Assembly: GCA_004557735.1 (NCBI GenBank)
Contig: SFFV01000006.1
Span: 16,034 to 80,033, forward strand
Reading direction: 5' to 3'
Length of the DNA: 64,000 bases
Source of the DNA: Clostridiales bacterium
Lineage (GTDB): Bacteria > Bacillota > Clostridia > Oscillospirales > Oscillospiraceae
Part shown: piece after piece, positions 1-7,689 of the stretch
Layout: every line of letters starts with the position of its first letter
Position numbering within the stretch: the stretch's first letter is position 1
Program-made: the position numbers and the translations under genes
The notes under the pieces: generated by a model
The model's input: the letters and a program-made list of their open reading frames with translations, nothing else
Databases searched by the model: none
What the model was told of the DNA's origin: nothing

Positions 1-153
1 CACGCTCCGGCGCTCATCGGTCTCGGCGTTTCGGTCGTATGCCGCCTCCTGTTCGGCGCGGGCAGCTTCCTGCTGCCGACGATGGCCGGTATGCTCTTCT
101 GCCTTCTCGTGCTTGACGCGCGCCGGACGGGGAAAGGGGGCGGGAGCGCATGA
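1..153 (+). CDS. azlC: AzlC family branched-chain amino acid exporter, large subunit (3' end only)
   Basis: The window opens inside this gene; only the last 50 codons are visible, in frame 1, ending at TGA 151-153. The visible part is a hydrophobic stretch with GLGVSVVCRLLFGAGSFLLP and a basic glycine-rich tail, as in the last membrane segments of AzlC permeases. The assignment rests mainly on the next gene, which is a clear AzlD and overlaps this one by ATGA. In the family, AzlC and AzlD form a two-subunit exporter of branched-chain amino acids and analogues in the cytoplasmic membrane. The N-terminal part lies outside the window and cannot be judged. Confidence 0.75.
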   Translation, partial: HAPALIGLGVSVVCRLLFGAGSFLLPTMAGMLFCLLVLDARRTGKGGGSA

Positions 154-476
154 ATACGCATGCCGTTTTGCTCATCGCGGTCTCCGCGCTCGTCACGGCG
201 CTCATCCGCTTTGCGCCGTTTCTCGTGTTCCGCGGCGGGCGGGAAACGCCCGCGGTCATACTGCGGCTCGGAAAGCTCCTGCCGTGCGCGGTCATGGGCA
301 TGCTCGTGGTGTACTGCCTGCGGAATATGGACTTTGCCGGCGCGAGCCACGCCCTGCCGGAGATCATCGCCGCGGCGGTCGTTGTGCTGCTCCATCTCTG
401 GCGGCGGAATACGCTTTTGAGCATCGTCGCCGGAACCGTCGTTTACATGCTGCTCGTGCAGCTTGTGTTTGTGTGA
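150..476 (+). CDS. azlD: AzlD family branched-chain amino acid exporter, small subunit
   Basis: A 108-residue protein with about four hydrophobic segments, the usual size and layout of AzlD. The conserved N-terminal pattern of alternating hydrophobic residues followed by IRFAPFLVF and the internal LPCAVMGMLVVYCL agree with the family. Its start overlaps the stop of the upstream azlC (ATGA), so the pair should be translationally coupled. It is followed at once by a hairpin terminator. The last 25 or so codons, from WRRNTLLSIVAG to the stop, are repeated almost unchanged at 3327-3404 downstream, which marks a local duplication. Product: membrane subunit needed with AzlC for export of branched-chain amino acids. 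Confidence 0.9.
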   Translation: MNTHAVLLIAVSALVTALIRFAPFLVFRGGRETPAVILRLGKLLPCAVMGMLVVYCLRNMDFAGASHALPEIIAAAVVVLLHLWRRNTLLSIVAGTVVYMLLVQLVFV

Positions 477-493
477 AAGAATATGGGATAAGG

Positions 494-530
494 AAAGCCG
501 GAAGTCCGCAGACTTCCGGCTTGGTCTTTT
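494..530 (+). terminator. Rho-independent terminator after azlCD
   Basis: AAAGCCGGAAGT is followed by its near-perfect complement ACTTCCGGCTT and then a T-run. It lies between convergent genes (azlD and the lipoprotein at 531). The same stem sequence recurs at 3135-3164 after the XRE gene, with two base differences. Confidence 0.8.
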
Positions 531-1082
531 TTAATAGTAAATAATGATCTCATAGGCTCCAAAAACTTTTAAAAACTGGTCGTTTCCCGTATAATCCGCA
601 AGTTCAATCTCGCAGTCGCCGACATACCAGCTGTAGGTTGTTGTATCAACCGGCGAATCATATATCTCCGGATCACCGTATTTTTCTGCAAGTTCACAGG
701 CGGCGGTTTCGATGGCTTCTTTGGCAAGCTGCCGGTCTTTCGCCGTCACCGTATAATCAAGCCTTTCCAGAACCGAGTCCATGCCGCGCATTCCGTCATA
801 GAGATAGTGCATGACAATAATACAGAGCGTACTGTCACTGTAGTAGCTCACGAGAGTTGAATAGGTATCACCTATATACATGACGGAATCATAGTGATCA
901 TAATAGTCGTCGCCGCTCTCCGAGGACGACGGCTCTCCGAGCAGGTCTATTATATCGTCTCGTGTTTCTGCTTTTAAAAACGCATCCATTGTCAGTTTTT
1001 TTCCGTATGCGGAGCAGGCGCTCATCGAGATAAGCCAAAGAAAAGCCAAAGCAGAGGCCAGAATCTTTTTTGCTATTTTCAT
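531..1082 (-). CDS. Small secreted lipoprotein, unknown function
   Basis: 183 residues. The N-terminus is a lipoprotein signal: basic MKIAKK, a hydrophobic stretch, then SMSAC with the lipidated cysteine near residue 23. The mature part is acidic and rich in tyrosine and aspartate, with a repeated DDYYDHYDS-like stretch, and no catalytic motif was recognised. It starts with LTMDAFLKAETRDDIIDLLGEP, which resembles the short SmpA/BamE-like 'linkage' segments of some lipoproteins, but this is weak. It is the last gene of a three-gene unit (2651 to 531) with a propeller-like membrane protein and a 2-TM protein. Base composition is lower in GC than the neighbours, suggesting separate acquisition. 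Function unknown. Confidence 0.8.
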   Translation of the reverse strand: MKIAKKILASALAFLWLISMSACSAYGKKLTMDAFLKAETRDDIIDLLGEPSSSESGDDYYDHYDSVMYIGDTYSTLVSYYSDSTLCIIVMHYLYDGMRGMDSVLERLDYTVTAKDRQLAKEAIETAACELAEKYGDPEIYDSPVDTTTYSWYVGDCEIELADYTGNDQFLKVFGAYEIIIYY

Positions 1083-1095
1083 AAATGGCCGCCTT

Positions 1096-2289
1096 TCAGC
1101 TGAATTTCATCGGATTGACAAGTGAGTACGATGCAAAATCGGTGGAGAAATATGTTTGATACGGGGTGATATAAAAACCAGAAACGAAGTCGGAGATGTC
1201 CGAAGACTCTTCGATAAAGCAGACAGGGCGTTCGGCGGGTTCGCCGCCGTCCTCACTGATATACTCCACATGCCCGTTCAGCATGGCCATCCCTATCATA
1301 AACGCGGTCTTTTCCATATCCCGGAGGGAGAGCTTGTCAGAGTCAAGGGAATCAATGATATCAGAGAGTCCGATGATGTCCGTGCTGTATTCATACAGAA
1401 TATTGCCGTTATACAGCGAGAAAACGGAAGAAAGGTTTGCCTCAGAACTGTCGTGAACGGCAAGCAGTTTCAGTTCTCTGCCTTTGCAGCCGGCAGAAAA
1501 AATCCCATCCGAGTTCATGAAAAACAGCGTATCTCCCTTGCGGCATATCTGCGTGGCTTGGGCGGAAAAGAGTGGCTGACTCTTCCCCGAGCGGAGGTCA
1601 TAAGCGAGTATTTCGTCCTCGGAGGAATAATAGACCGTTTTGCCGGAGAAATGCACGGCGCGGCAGTTTTCCAAAAGGACGGCGTCCGTGCTCGGCTCGG
1701 CGCTTTCCAAAGTACCCTTGTAAAGCGTTCCGTCTGCGCAGTAGAACAGATCGGAATTGCGAACGAGAAAGTAAGAAATCCGTGTTTCCGCAGGAAAACG
1801 CCGCAGCACGGTCAACTCGCCGGAGGTTTTGTCAATATGGGCGAGATACGGCGCGCCCTTGGAACCTTTCGCCCCGAGACAGTACAGTTCGGAGCCTGCG
1901 GAACGGATTGCTTTGATGGTGTTTTCCTTGCAGATCACCCGAGATTCGTCTCCGCTCGGATCGACCTCGTACACGACGATGCGTTTGTCTTCGCTGTTGA
2001 TATGATACGGCGCAAGATAGTATACATATTGGTTGTCATAGGTCACAAGACCGCCGTTATCGTAGTTAAGCTCAGCAATATAATCGTCGGCAGATTTTCT
2101 GCCGATAAGGAGGAAAATCACTGCGGCAGCGGCGAGTACGAGAAGAACGGGAGCCAGCCATTTCCATACGGGCGGGGTCTTCTTCGAGACTTCGGGGGCA
2201 GCTTCAGCAGCGCCTGCGTCAGTAGCCGTTTCGGGAGCTGAGCCGTCCAGTCCCAGCGTGGCGGAGGTTTCTTTATATTCCGTATCCAT
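1096..2289 (-). CDS. Membrane-anchored extracellular propeller-like protein (DUF5050-type)
   Basis: 397 residues. Residues 1-40 are acidic and cytoplasmic, residues about 43-63 form one strong membrane segment (WLAPVLLVLAAAAVIFLLIG), and the rest is predicted extracellular. The outer part has repeated units with the pattern of a Y-Y or L-Y-C strand, a turn and a charged loop (for example NQYVYYLAPY, GSELYCLGAKG, NSDLFYCADGTLYKG, GKTVYYSSEDEILAYDL, GDTLFFMNSDGIFSAG). This is typical of DUF5050 or WD-like beta-propellers in Clostridia. It starts 8 nt downstream of the 2-TM gene and ends 13 nt before the lipoprotein, so the three form an operon. The assignment to a propeller is by repeat pattern only; ligand and role are unknown. 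Confidence 0.75.
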   Translation of the reverse strand: MDTEYKETSATLGLDGSAPETATDAGAAEAAPEVSKKTPPVWKWLAPVLLVLAAAAVIFLLIGRKSADDYIAELNYDNGGLVTYDNQYVYYLAPYHINSEDKRIVVYEVDPSGDESRVICKENTIKAIRSAGSELYCLGAKGSKGAPYLAHIDKTSGELTVLRRFPAETRISYFLVRNSDLFYCADGTLYKGTLESAEPSTDAVLLENCRAVHFSGKTVYYSSEDEILAYDLRSGKSQPLFSAQATQICRKGDTLFFMNSDGIFSAGCKGRELKLLAVHDSSEANLSSVFSLYNGNILYEYSTDIIGLSDIIDSLDSDKLSLRDMEKTAFMIGMAMLNGHVEYISEDGGEPAERPVCFIEESSDISDFVSGFYITPYQTYFSTDFASYSLVNPMKFS

Positions 2290-2297
2290 GATCTCCC

Positions 2298-2651
2298 TCA
2301 GCTTTCCGACGAGACCGGCTCCTGCGCCGGTTCTTCTTTTACTTTACTCTGGTCGGCATTGCCCGTTTCAGCGCACGGGAACTGGCCGCTGAAGCGGTAG
2401 AAGCCGCAGAAGAGCGTGCCGGTGATCAGAAATGAGCCGGAAAGAACGAAAAAACCGGTGGCATAGTTGCCGTTGATGATGTAGTTATAGGCGTCTCCGC
2501 CGACATAGGCATTGTGCGTCGTCATAAAGCTGTATTCCGGGTTGCTGTAATTGGTCATTTTGTCATAGCCCTTATAGAGCATGACGGCGGACAGCAGATA
2601 AAAGAGGATCGCGATAATGAGCAGGAACTTTGCGGGTTTTCTGACTTCCAT
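2298..2651 (-). CDS. Small two-TM membrane protein, unknown function
   Basis: 117 residues. Two hydrophobic segments (about residues 8-24, FLLIIAILFYLLSAVML, and 66-84, TGFFVLSGSFLITGTLFCGFY) flank an outside loop rich in N, Y and G; the C-terminal tail is charged. No family recognised. It is the first gene of the unit that also holds the propeller-like protein and the lipoprotein, with an upstream GGAGAGG site and a good sigma-A promoter at 2689-2717. It may be the membrane partner of those two, but no direct evidence exists. The AT-rich codon choice is shared with its two downstream neighbours. Confidence 0.75.
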   Translation of the reverse strand: MEVRKPAKFLLIIAILFYLLSAVMLYKGYDKMTNYSNPEYSFMTTHNAYVGGDAYNYIINGNYATGFFVLSGSFLITGTLFCGFYRFSGQFPCAETGNADQSKVKEEPAQEPVSSES

Positions 2652-2688
2652 TTTCTGCCTCTCCTTTGTGGTGTAAAATTGTATTGTT

Positions 2689-2717
2689 ATTCTATCATTA
2701 TTAAACTACTAAATCAA
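2689..2717 (-). promoter_or_regulatory. Sigma-A-type promoter for the envelope trio
   Basis: On the minus strand, TTGATT (2717-2712), a 17-bp spacer and TAGAAT (2694-2689) lie about 40 nt upstream of the ATG at 2651. The spacing is ideal. Confidence 0.65.
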
Positions 2718-2737
2718 GTTAATCTATAAATTTATTA

Positions 2738-2770
2738 TACGGACCGTACCATATTGTTATACTGATACGG
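2738..2770. promoter_or_regulatory. Candidate XRE operator (TACGG palindrome plus half site)
   Basis: TACGGACCGTA (2738-2748) is an 11-bp perfect inverted repeat. A further TACGG half site lies at 2766-2770, just before the XRE gene. Both fall in the divergent intergenic region, so binding by the adjacent regulator would affect both directions. Inference from position and symmetry. Confidence 0.4.
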
Positions 2771-2778
2771 GTGATTTC

Positions 2779-3123
2779 ATGGCGATTGATTATACAATGA
2801 TCGGAAAGCGGCTGAAAGAGAGCCGCATGGCCGCGAAGCTGACGCAGGAAAAGGTGGCGGAAGCGGCGGATATCACAACGGTATATCTGTCCAAAATCGA
2901 AAACGGAAAGGTCGCGCCGACGCTGGATACCCTCGGCGCCGTCTGCGCGGCGGTGAATGCTGATCTGGGCTACGTTTTGTCCGGCTGTCAGTACGGCCAG
3001 AAGACCTACGGCAGCGAAACGGTGCTGCAGCTGTTTCAGTCCTGCACACCGGAGGTGAAGCCAATCGCTCTGGCGGTGCTGAAAGACCTTGCCGCGCTGC
3101 AAAAGGATAAGGATAAGGAATAA
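2779..3123 (+). CDS. XRE-family helix-turn-helix transcriptional regulator
   Basis: 114 residues. Residues about 8-62 form a Cro/C1-type HTH: IGKRLKESRMAAKLTQEKVA, then TTVYLSKIENGKVAPTLDTL with the recognition helix. The C-terminal half is short and has no recognised ligand or protease domain, as in many small phage-like or cassette regulators. It starts after GGGTGATTTC and is transcribed away from the three-gene envelope operon at 2651-531, which it probably controls. A strong hairpin follows directly. Base composition is intermediate. Which signal it responds to cannot be read from the sequence. Confidence 0.85.
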   Translation: MAIDYTMIGKRLKESRMAAKLTQEKVAEAADITTVYLSKIENGKVAPTLDTLGAVCAAVNADLGYVLSGCQYGQKTYGSETVLQLFQSCTPEVKPIALAVLKDLAALQKDKDKE

Positions 3124-3128
3124 AAGGA

Positions 3129-3172
3129 ATAGGCAAAGCCGGAAGCCCGCGGACTTCCGGCTTTGCCTATAT
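3129..3172 (+). terminator. Hairpin terminator after the XRE gene (second copy of the azlD terminator stem)
   Basis: The arm ATAGGCAAAGCCGGAAG pairs perfectly with CTTCCGGCTTTGCCTAT around a short loop. The core stem repeats the azlD terminator at 494-522. No strong T-run follows on the plus strand. Confidence 0.6.
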
Positions 3173-3181
3173 ACGGAGTGG

Positions 3182-3289
3182 TTATTTCTTCCGTCTGGTC
3201 TCTTCGACAGATTTCTTCCAGCCGCCCTTTTCCTTATTGACGACTTTCAGCAGCGCTTTGATCTGTGCGTCGGAAAAGACATTTGCCAT
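3182..3289 (-). pseudogene. Remnant: C-terminal tail of a GH3 beta-glucosidase
   Basis: A reading frame of 35 codons from an ATG at 3289 matches the last part of the intact GH3 protein encoded at 9089-11491. It begins MANVFSDAQIKALLKVVNKE against MANVFSDAQVKALLKIVNKE in the intact gene, and KGGWK also follows in both. The identity extends back one residue (R) before the methionine and is then lost, so this is a fragment cut from a longer gene, not a small gene of its own. It keeps a stop codon at its own end. Upstream it runs directly into the azlD fragment on the other strand. Most likely a relic of a deletion or recombination at a former convergent GH3-azlD junction. Confidence 0.8.
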
Positions 3290-3305
3290 GCGCGGCAAAG
3301 CTTTC

Positions 3306-3404
3306 GTCGGGCACATGCTGCACGTCTGGCGGCGGAATACGCTTTTGAGCATCGTCGCCGGAACGGCCGTCTATATGCTGCTCGTGCAGCTTGTGTTTGT
3401 GTGA
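3306..3404 (+). pseudogene. Remnant: duplicated 3' end of azlD
   Basis: From TGG at 3327 to TGA at 3404 the bases repeat the 3' end of azlD (399-476) almost exactly, encoding WRRNTLLSIVAGTAVYMLLV and the same last residues. The only amino-acid change in the clear part is V to A. A few more codons upstream (MLHV against LLHL) are related. There is no start codon or ribosome binding site, so it is not expected to be expressed. Together with the GH3 tail on the other strand it shows that a second azlD-GH3 convergent end once stood here. Confidence 0.8.
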
Positions 3405-3420
3405 ATCAATTTGCAAAAAT

Positions 3421-3461
3421 GGCCGGAGGCAGTTTGTGATACTGCCTCCGGCCGTTTTTTT
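3421..3461 (+). terminator. Strong terminator downstream of the azlD relic
   Basis: GGCCGGAGGCAG pairs with CTGCCTCCGGCC and is followed by seven T. On the minus strand an ATTTTTGC tail follows, so it can also end transcription of the MerR gene that stops at 3460. Confidence 0.8.
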
Positions 3462-4284
3462 ATCCGACAGGGCCGGGCATCAGATACTCTTCCGCCGTTA
3501 TGCCCTCCTCCGGCAAAATACGGACTTCCAGCCCGGTAATGTAGTTTTCCGGATGGCCTTCACAGCATTGATCGACGATATTCGGCGTGATCACGCAGTC
3601 ATCCACGCGCAGCTCCCGGCGGCTCGCTTCCTCGAAAAGACGATCAATGGAGTCCTGAATCGTGAGATACGGCCCGTAATGATAGCCGCAGAGATACTCG
3701 CCCGCAGGAATATAGGAGAGAGTCTGCTCCGCCATCAGCTCGGGGAAATGGTATTCCTGCACGGGGGTGTCTTCGTAAAGCAGAGCGCCGAACCATTTGC
3801 GCTCACCGCGGTAAAAGCCGACGGTAGGATAAAAGTAAAAAAGCTCATGCGTGAAGAGATTGATCTCATCGCCAATGTGCAGAAAGGCACGGCGCGGAAA
3901 CGTCCGGACGGAAAACTTTCCTTTCTGGCTGGAGGATTGCTCCCGATCGATGAATTCCACTTTTTGCTGGATGATCTGAATGGTAGCGTTCAGCTCGTCG
4001 CATTGGCGGCGAAGTTTTTCCGCCTGTTCAGAGAGCATTTCAAGATTGTCCCGCAGCGCGTTGTTATGGAGAAAATCCCGTATCTGGGCGAGCGGGTATC
4101 CCAGACGGCGCAGATATCGTATGGTGGCAAGCGGATAGACCTGGTCAAAGTGATAAAACCGGCGGCTGTTTTCGCTGTTGCGTACCTGCGGGACAAGAAG
4201 CCCTTTTGCGTCATAGTGGCGGAGGAGCTGCACATCCATGTCGAAAATTTTTGCAAGCTCGCCGATCGACAAAAATTCTTTCAT
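3460..4284 (-). CDS. MerR-family regulator with GyrI-like effector domain
   Basis: 274 residues from the ATG at 4284, chosen because GGGAGG lies 5 nt upstream; an earlier in-frame start would add 11 unlikely residues. Residues 1-70 form the MerR winged helix (FLSIGELAKIFDMDVQLLRH, then YLRRLGYPLAQIRDFL). Residues about 75-105 form the dimerisation coiled coil, and residues about 115-274 resemble a BmrR/GyrI ligand-binding domain (AEQTLSYIPAGEYLCGYHYG). Such regulators bind small, often hydrophobic or planar molecules. It is divergent from the nucleobase salvage operon, and a textbook MerR promoter with a 19-bp spacer lies between them. It is therefore the likely activator of that operon. Confidence 0.88.
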   Translation of the reverse strand: MKEFLSIGELAKIFDMDVQLLRHYDAKGLLVPQVRNSENSRRFYHFDQVYPLATIRYLRRLGYPLAQIRDFLHNNALRDNLEMLSEQAEKLRRQCDELNATIQIIQQKVEFIDREQSSSQKGKFSVRTFPRRAFLHIGDEINLFTHELFYFYPTVGFYRGERKWFGALLYEDTPVQEYHFPELMAEQTLSYIPAGEYLCGYHYGPYLTIQDSIDRLFEEASRRELRVDDCVITPNIVDQCCEGHPENYITGLEVRILPEEGITAEEYLMPGPVG

Positions 4285-4363
4285 AAAACCTCCCAAGTTT
4301 TCTCCGGCACTGTCCATTGGTTTTGTAGGAACATCAGAAAAGCTCCGGAAACAGAAAAAAGAC

Positions 4364-4394
4364 TTGAACCTAAAACCATTATAGGTTGTAGCTT
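4364..4394 (+). promoter_or_regulatory. MerR-type promoter with 19-bp spacer and dyad
   Basis: TTGAAC (4364-4369) and TAGCTT (4389-4394) are separated by 19 bp instead of 17. The spacer carries AACCTA (4367-4372), nine bases, then TAGGTT (4382-4387), an exact inverted repeat. Over-long spacers with an ACCTA-type dyad are the signature of MerR-activated promoters. It points into the amidohydrolase operon. Confidence 0.7.
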
Positions 4395-4441
4395 GAGCAT
4401 ATCATTTTTCTGCGATCGAATCAAGTTAATGGAGGAAGAAC

Positions 4442-5803
4442 ATGCAAACTTTTTTGAAGAACGGCTACATCGTCTCCATGGATCAAAACGACACCGTGTT
4501 TGACGGCGGCGGGGTGCTCGTGGAAAACGACCGCATCACGGCGGTCGGCCGGGTCGATCCGGCGAAGATCTCGCCCGACGCGGAGGTCATCGACCTGCAC
4601 GGAAAATATGTTCTGCCCGGATTTGTGAATACCCACGTCCACACCTCGCAGCAGATATCCCGCGGCGTCGGCGACGATGTGGATTTTATCTGCTGGCTGC
4701 ACGAGAGAATGTGGCCCTTTGAGAGCAATATGACGGAGGAGGATTCCTACGTTTCCACACTCATGACGAGTCTGGAACTGATCCGCTCCGGCGTAACATC
4801 GTTTGCCGAGCCGGGCGGTCAGTTCGTCTCCGGCATGGCGCGGGCCACGGAGCAGTCCGGCCTGCGCGGAAAGCTCGCCAAGTCGGTGATGGACTGCGGT
4901 GACGGCCTCCCGCCGATCTGGCAGCGCACGATGGAGCAGGAGCTTGAGCAGCAGGTCGCGGATATCGAAAAATATCACAATACCGCTGACGGGCGCGTGC
5001 AGGTCTGGTTTGGCCTGCGGACGATATTCAACAACACCGATGAGCTTTGCGTCCGCACAAAAGAACTTGCCGACAAATACGGCGTCGGCATTCACATGCA
5101 CGTGGCGGAAGCAAAGGAAGAAAAGGAATACACCTATGCGCGCTGGGGCGAGGGGACGGTAAAGCACCTCGAACGGCTCGGTGTGCTGGATAAAAATCTC
5201 CTGGCAGTACACACGGTCTGGCTGACCGATGAAGAGCTGGAGCTCTTCCGGAAGCGGGAAGTGAAGATCTCGCACAATCCCGCGTCGGCCATGCGGGTGC
5301 TGGGTTTTGCCCGCATTCCGAAAATGCTGCAAATGGGGCTGATGCCGTCCATCGGCACAGACGGCGCTTCGTCCTCCAATCACATGGACATGGTGGATGA
5401 AATGTGGCTCACCAGCCTTATTCATAAGGGGTGGCGGCTCGATCCGACGGTGGTCCCGTCACAGGATATCCTGCGCATGGCGACAAAGTGGGGCGCGCGT
5501 GCGCTTCTCGATGAAAATCTGTATGGCAGTCTGGAAGCCGGAAAAAAGGCCGATTTGATCATTATTGATCCGCACGGACCATCCATGATGCCGGTCAACG
5601 ATAAAATTGCCGCGCTGGTCACGGCGATGCATTCGGCCAATATCGAATCCACGATGTGCGACGGCAAGTGGCTCATGCGTGAAAGAAAAATCCTGACGCT
5701 TGATGAGGAGGCAATTTTGAAAGAGGCTTGTGAACGGGCCGCAGCCATTTATAAGCGTGCGGGCATCGTTCTGCCGGACCGTTTTCCGGTCGTAAAAGTC
5801 TAA
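4442..5803 (+). CDS. Amidohydrolase, AtzA / SAH-MTA deaminase-like nucleobase or nucleoside deaminase
   Basis: 453 residues, full length for the AtzA/TrzN/MtaD/guanine deaminase group. Metal-binding pieces are in order: NTHVHTSQQ (HxH), GIHMHVAEAKEEKEY (histidine and catalytic glutamate), LLAVHTVWL (histidine) and SIGTDGASSSNHMD (aspartate). These proteins use one metal to hydrolyse C-N bonds, deaminating purines, pterins, adenosyl compounds or triazines. A GGAGGAAGAAC site precedes the ATG. It is the first gene of an operon with adenine deaminase and an NCS2 purine permease, so the substrate is probably a purine or purine derivative. The exact substrate cannot be told from the sequence. Confidence 0.85.
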   Translation: MQTFLKNGYIVSMDQNDTVFDGGGVLVENDRITAVGRVDPAKISPDAEVIDLHGKYVLPGFVNTHVHTSQQISRGVGDDVDFICWLHERMWPFESNMTEEDSYVSTLMTSLELIRSGVTSFAEPGGQFVSGMARATEQSGLRGKLAKSVMDCGDGLPPIWQRTMEQELEQQVADIEKYHNTADGRVQVWFGLRTIFNNTDELCVRTKELADKYGVGIHMHVAEAKEEKEYTYARWGEGTVKHLERLGVLDKNLLAVHTVWLTDEELELFRKREVKISHNPASAMRVLGFARIPKMLQMGLMPSIGTDGASSSNHMDMVDEMWLTSLIHKGWRLDPTVVPSQDILRMATKWGARALLDENLYGSLEAGKKADLIIIDPHGPSMMPVNDKIAALVTAMHSANIESTMCDGKWLMRERKILTLDEEAILKEACERAAAIYKRAGIVLPDRFPVVKV

Positions 5804-5879
5804 ATTGGTTTTCTGCGGTATACCGTGCCGCCGGAAATAAAACGGGCAACAAAATACAAAAAAAATTTGGAGGTACAGC

Positions 5880-7646
5880 ATGAATCTGAAACTACTGTCT
5901 GTCGCCAAAGGCGAAACCCCGGCTGATCTCGTCATTCGGAACGGAAAGATCGTCAACGTTTACTCCGGTGAGATCTACGAGGGCGGCGTGGCCGTCTGCG
6001 GCGATACGATCGCGGCCGTCGGCGATGTTGATTACTGCGTTGGCGAGAACACCCGCGTTGTGGATGCGGAAGGAAAGTACCTGACTCCGGGATTCCTGGA
6101 CGGACATATCCATCCGGAAAGCTCCTCTCTGGCCATTCGGTCCTTTGCGGAAGCGGTTCTCTCTCACGGCACCACAGGCATCATGACCGACCTCCACGAG
6201 GTAGGCGTTGTTTCCGGTCTGGAAGGCATCGAAGCGATTCTGAAGGAAGCGGAAACGACCGACCTCAAGCTCTATTTTGTTGTTCCTTCCCATGTCCCGT
6301 TTTCCCCCAATCTCGAAACGAGCGGAGGCCGCTTCAATCCGGAGATCATCCGCCGCGCGCTTCGCCGTCCGGACGCCGTCGGCCTGTCGGAATGTGTCGG
6401 TCCCTATATTATGGCAGGTTTCCCCGACCTGCTCGAGTCGTTTGACGACACACTCTCCATGCCCGGCAAAACGCTGCAGGGCCATCTTCCGGATATGTAC
6501 GGCCCGGCCATGAGCGCATGCGTGGCGGCGGGCGTTTCCACCGACCATGAAGGGTTCTGTGAGAAAGACGTTTTTGAGCGTCTTCGCAACGGCTGCCATC
6601 TCATGATGCGCGAGGGCAGCGCCGCCCGCAACATGCCGGTGCTTCTCAAGACCGTGATGGAAAATCATCTGGACACCGCCATGGTCAGCATCGTTACGGA
6701 CGACCTCCATACCGTCGATCTGCAGCAGCGCGGCCATCTGGACGACGCGCTCCGCACGGCGCTCGGCATGGGGCTGGATTTCGTAAAAGCCATTCAGATG
6801 GTCACGGTCAACTGTGCCCGCGCGTTCAATCTTGACCGTGAGATCGGAGGTCTCGCTCCCGGCCGCCGCGCGGATATCAACATCACCACCGGAGCGGAAG
6901 ATTTCCGCGTGCTGACCACGTTTGCCGGCGGCCGCCAGATCACCGATAACGGCAAGCTGCTTGTGCATTATGAAACCGCGCAGCACAATCCCTGCGTGCT
7001 GAATACCGTTCACCTGAGCCAGCCGGTTACCGCTGACAGCTTCAAGACCCACGTGTCGGCCAAGGCAAAGAAGGTCAAGGCGCTTGTAATGGACACGCTG
7101 TCCTACATCCCCTTTACGAGCCGCCGCGACGTGGAGCTTCCGGTCGTGGACGGCGTGGTGCAGTGCGATGTGGTGCAGGACGTGCTGTATATTGCTCAGG
7201 TCGAGCGCCACGGAAAAAACGGCAACATCGGCAAGGCGTTCATGGGCGGATTCCGCATCCGCGGCGGCGCAATGGCCTCCTCCGTCGGCCACGATAACCA
7301 CAACATTATCGTCCTGGGCGACAGCTTTGAGGATATGGCCCTGGCGGTAAACCGCTGCGCCGAGCTCGGCGGCGGCCAGGTCATCGTCCGCAACGGCGAG
7401 ATCGCAGCGGAGGTCGCGTATCCCGTCTGCGGCCTGCTGAGCGATCTTTCGCTCGACGAGCTGGCGGATAAGAAAAAGGAGCTGAACCGTGTTGCTCATG
7501 AAATGGGAACAGAGATCGCTATTCCGTTCATGTTCCTGAGCTTCATCTGCCTTGCGGCGATTCCCGCATACGCCATTACCGACTGCGGCTTTATCGACGT
7601 GGCAAAGCAGCAGGTCATTGACCCGATCCTCGAGGTTGTGGAGTAA
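5880..7646 (+). CDS. ade: Adenine deaminase
   Basis: 588 residues, normal length for Ade. It converts adenine to hypoxanthine and ammonia in the cytosol. Visible marks: a composite barrel start ADLVIRNGKIVNVYSGEIYE, the metal motif GFLDGHIHPESS, STDHEGFCEKDVFERLRNG, MMREGSAARN, SIVTDDLHTVDL, and the typical C-terminal domain GGFRIRGGAMASSVGHDNHN. The ATG follows a clear GGAGG at a good distance. It sits between another deaminase and an NCS2 permease, which gives a complete uptake and deamination route for purine bases. Regulation is probably by the upstream MerR promoter; no purine riboswitch was seen. Confidence 0.95.
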   Translation: MNLKLLSVAKGETPADLVIRNGKIVNVYSGEIYEGGVAVCGDTIAAVGDVDYCVGENTRVVDAEGKYLTPGFLDGHIHPESSSLAIRSFAEAVLSHGTTGIMTDLHEVGVVSGLEGIEAILKEAETTDLKLYFVVPSHVPFSPNLETSGGRFNPEIIRRALRRPDAVGLSECVGPYIMAGFPDLLESFDDTLSMPGKTLQGHLPDMYGPAMSACVAAGVSTDHEGFCEKDVFERLRNGCHLMMREGSAARNMPVLLKTVMENHLDTAMVSIVTDDLHTVDLQQRGHLDDALRTALGMGLDFVKAIQMVTVNCARAFNLDREIGGLAPGRRADINITTGAEDFRVLTTFAGGRQITDNGKLLVHYETAQHNPCVLNTVHLSQPVTADSFKTHVSAKAKKVKALVMDTLSYIPFTSRRDVELPVVDGVVQCDVVQDVLYIAQVERHGKNGNIGKAFMGGFRIRGGAMASSVGHDNHNIIVLGDSFEDMALAVNRCAELGGGQVIVRNGEIAAEVAYPVCGLLSDLSLDELADKKKELNRVAHEMGTEIAIPFMFLSFICLAAIPAYAITDCGFIDVAKQQVIDPILEVVE

Positions 7647-7689
7647 GAGAAACAGAAAAACCAGCGAACAAAAGGAAAAGGGAGAAAAC

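Noticed and set aside
4318..4441. Purine riboswitch before the salvage operon
   Set aside because: No conserved purine-aptamer loop sequences; the region is explained by the MerR promoter.
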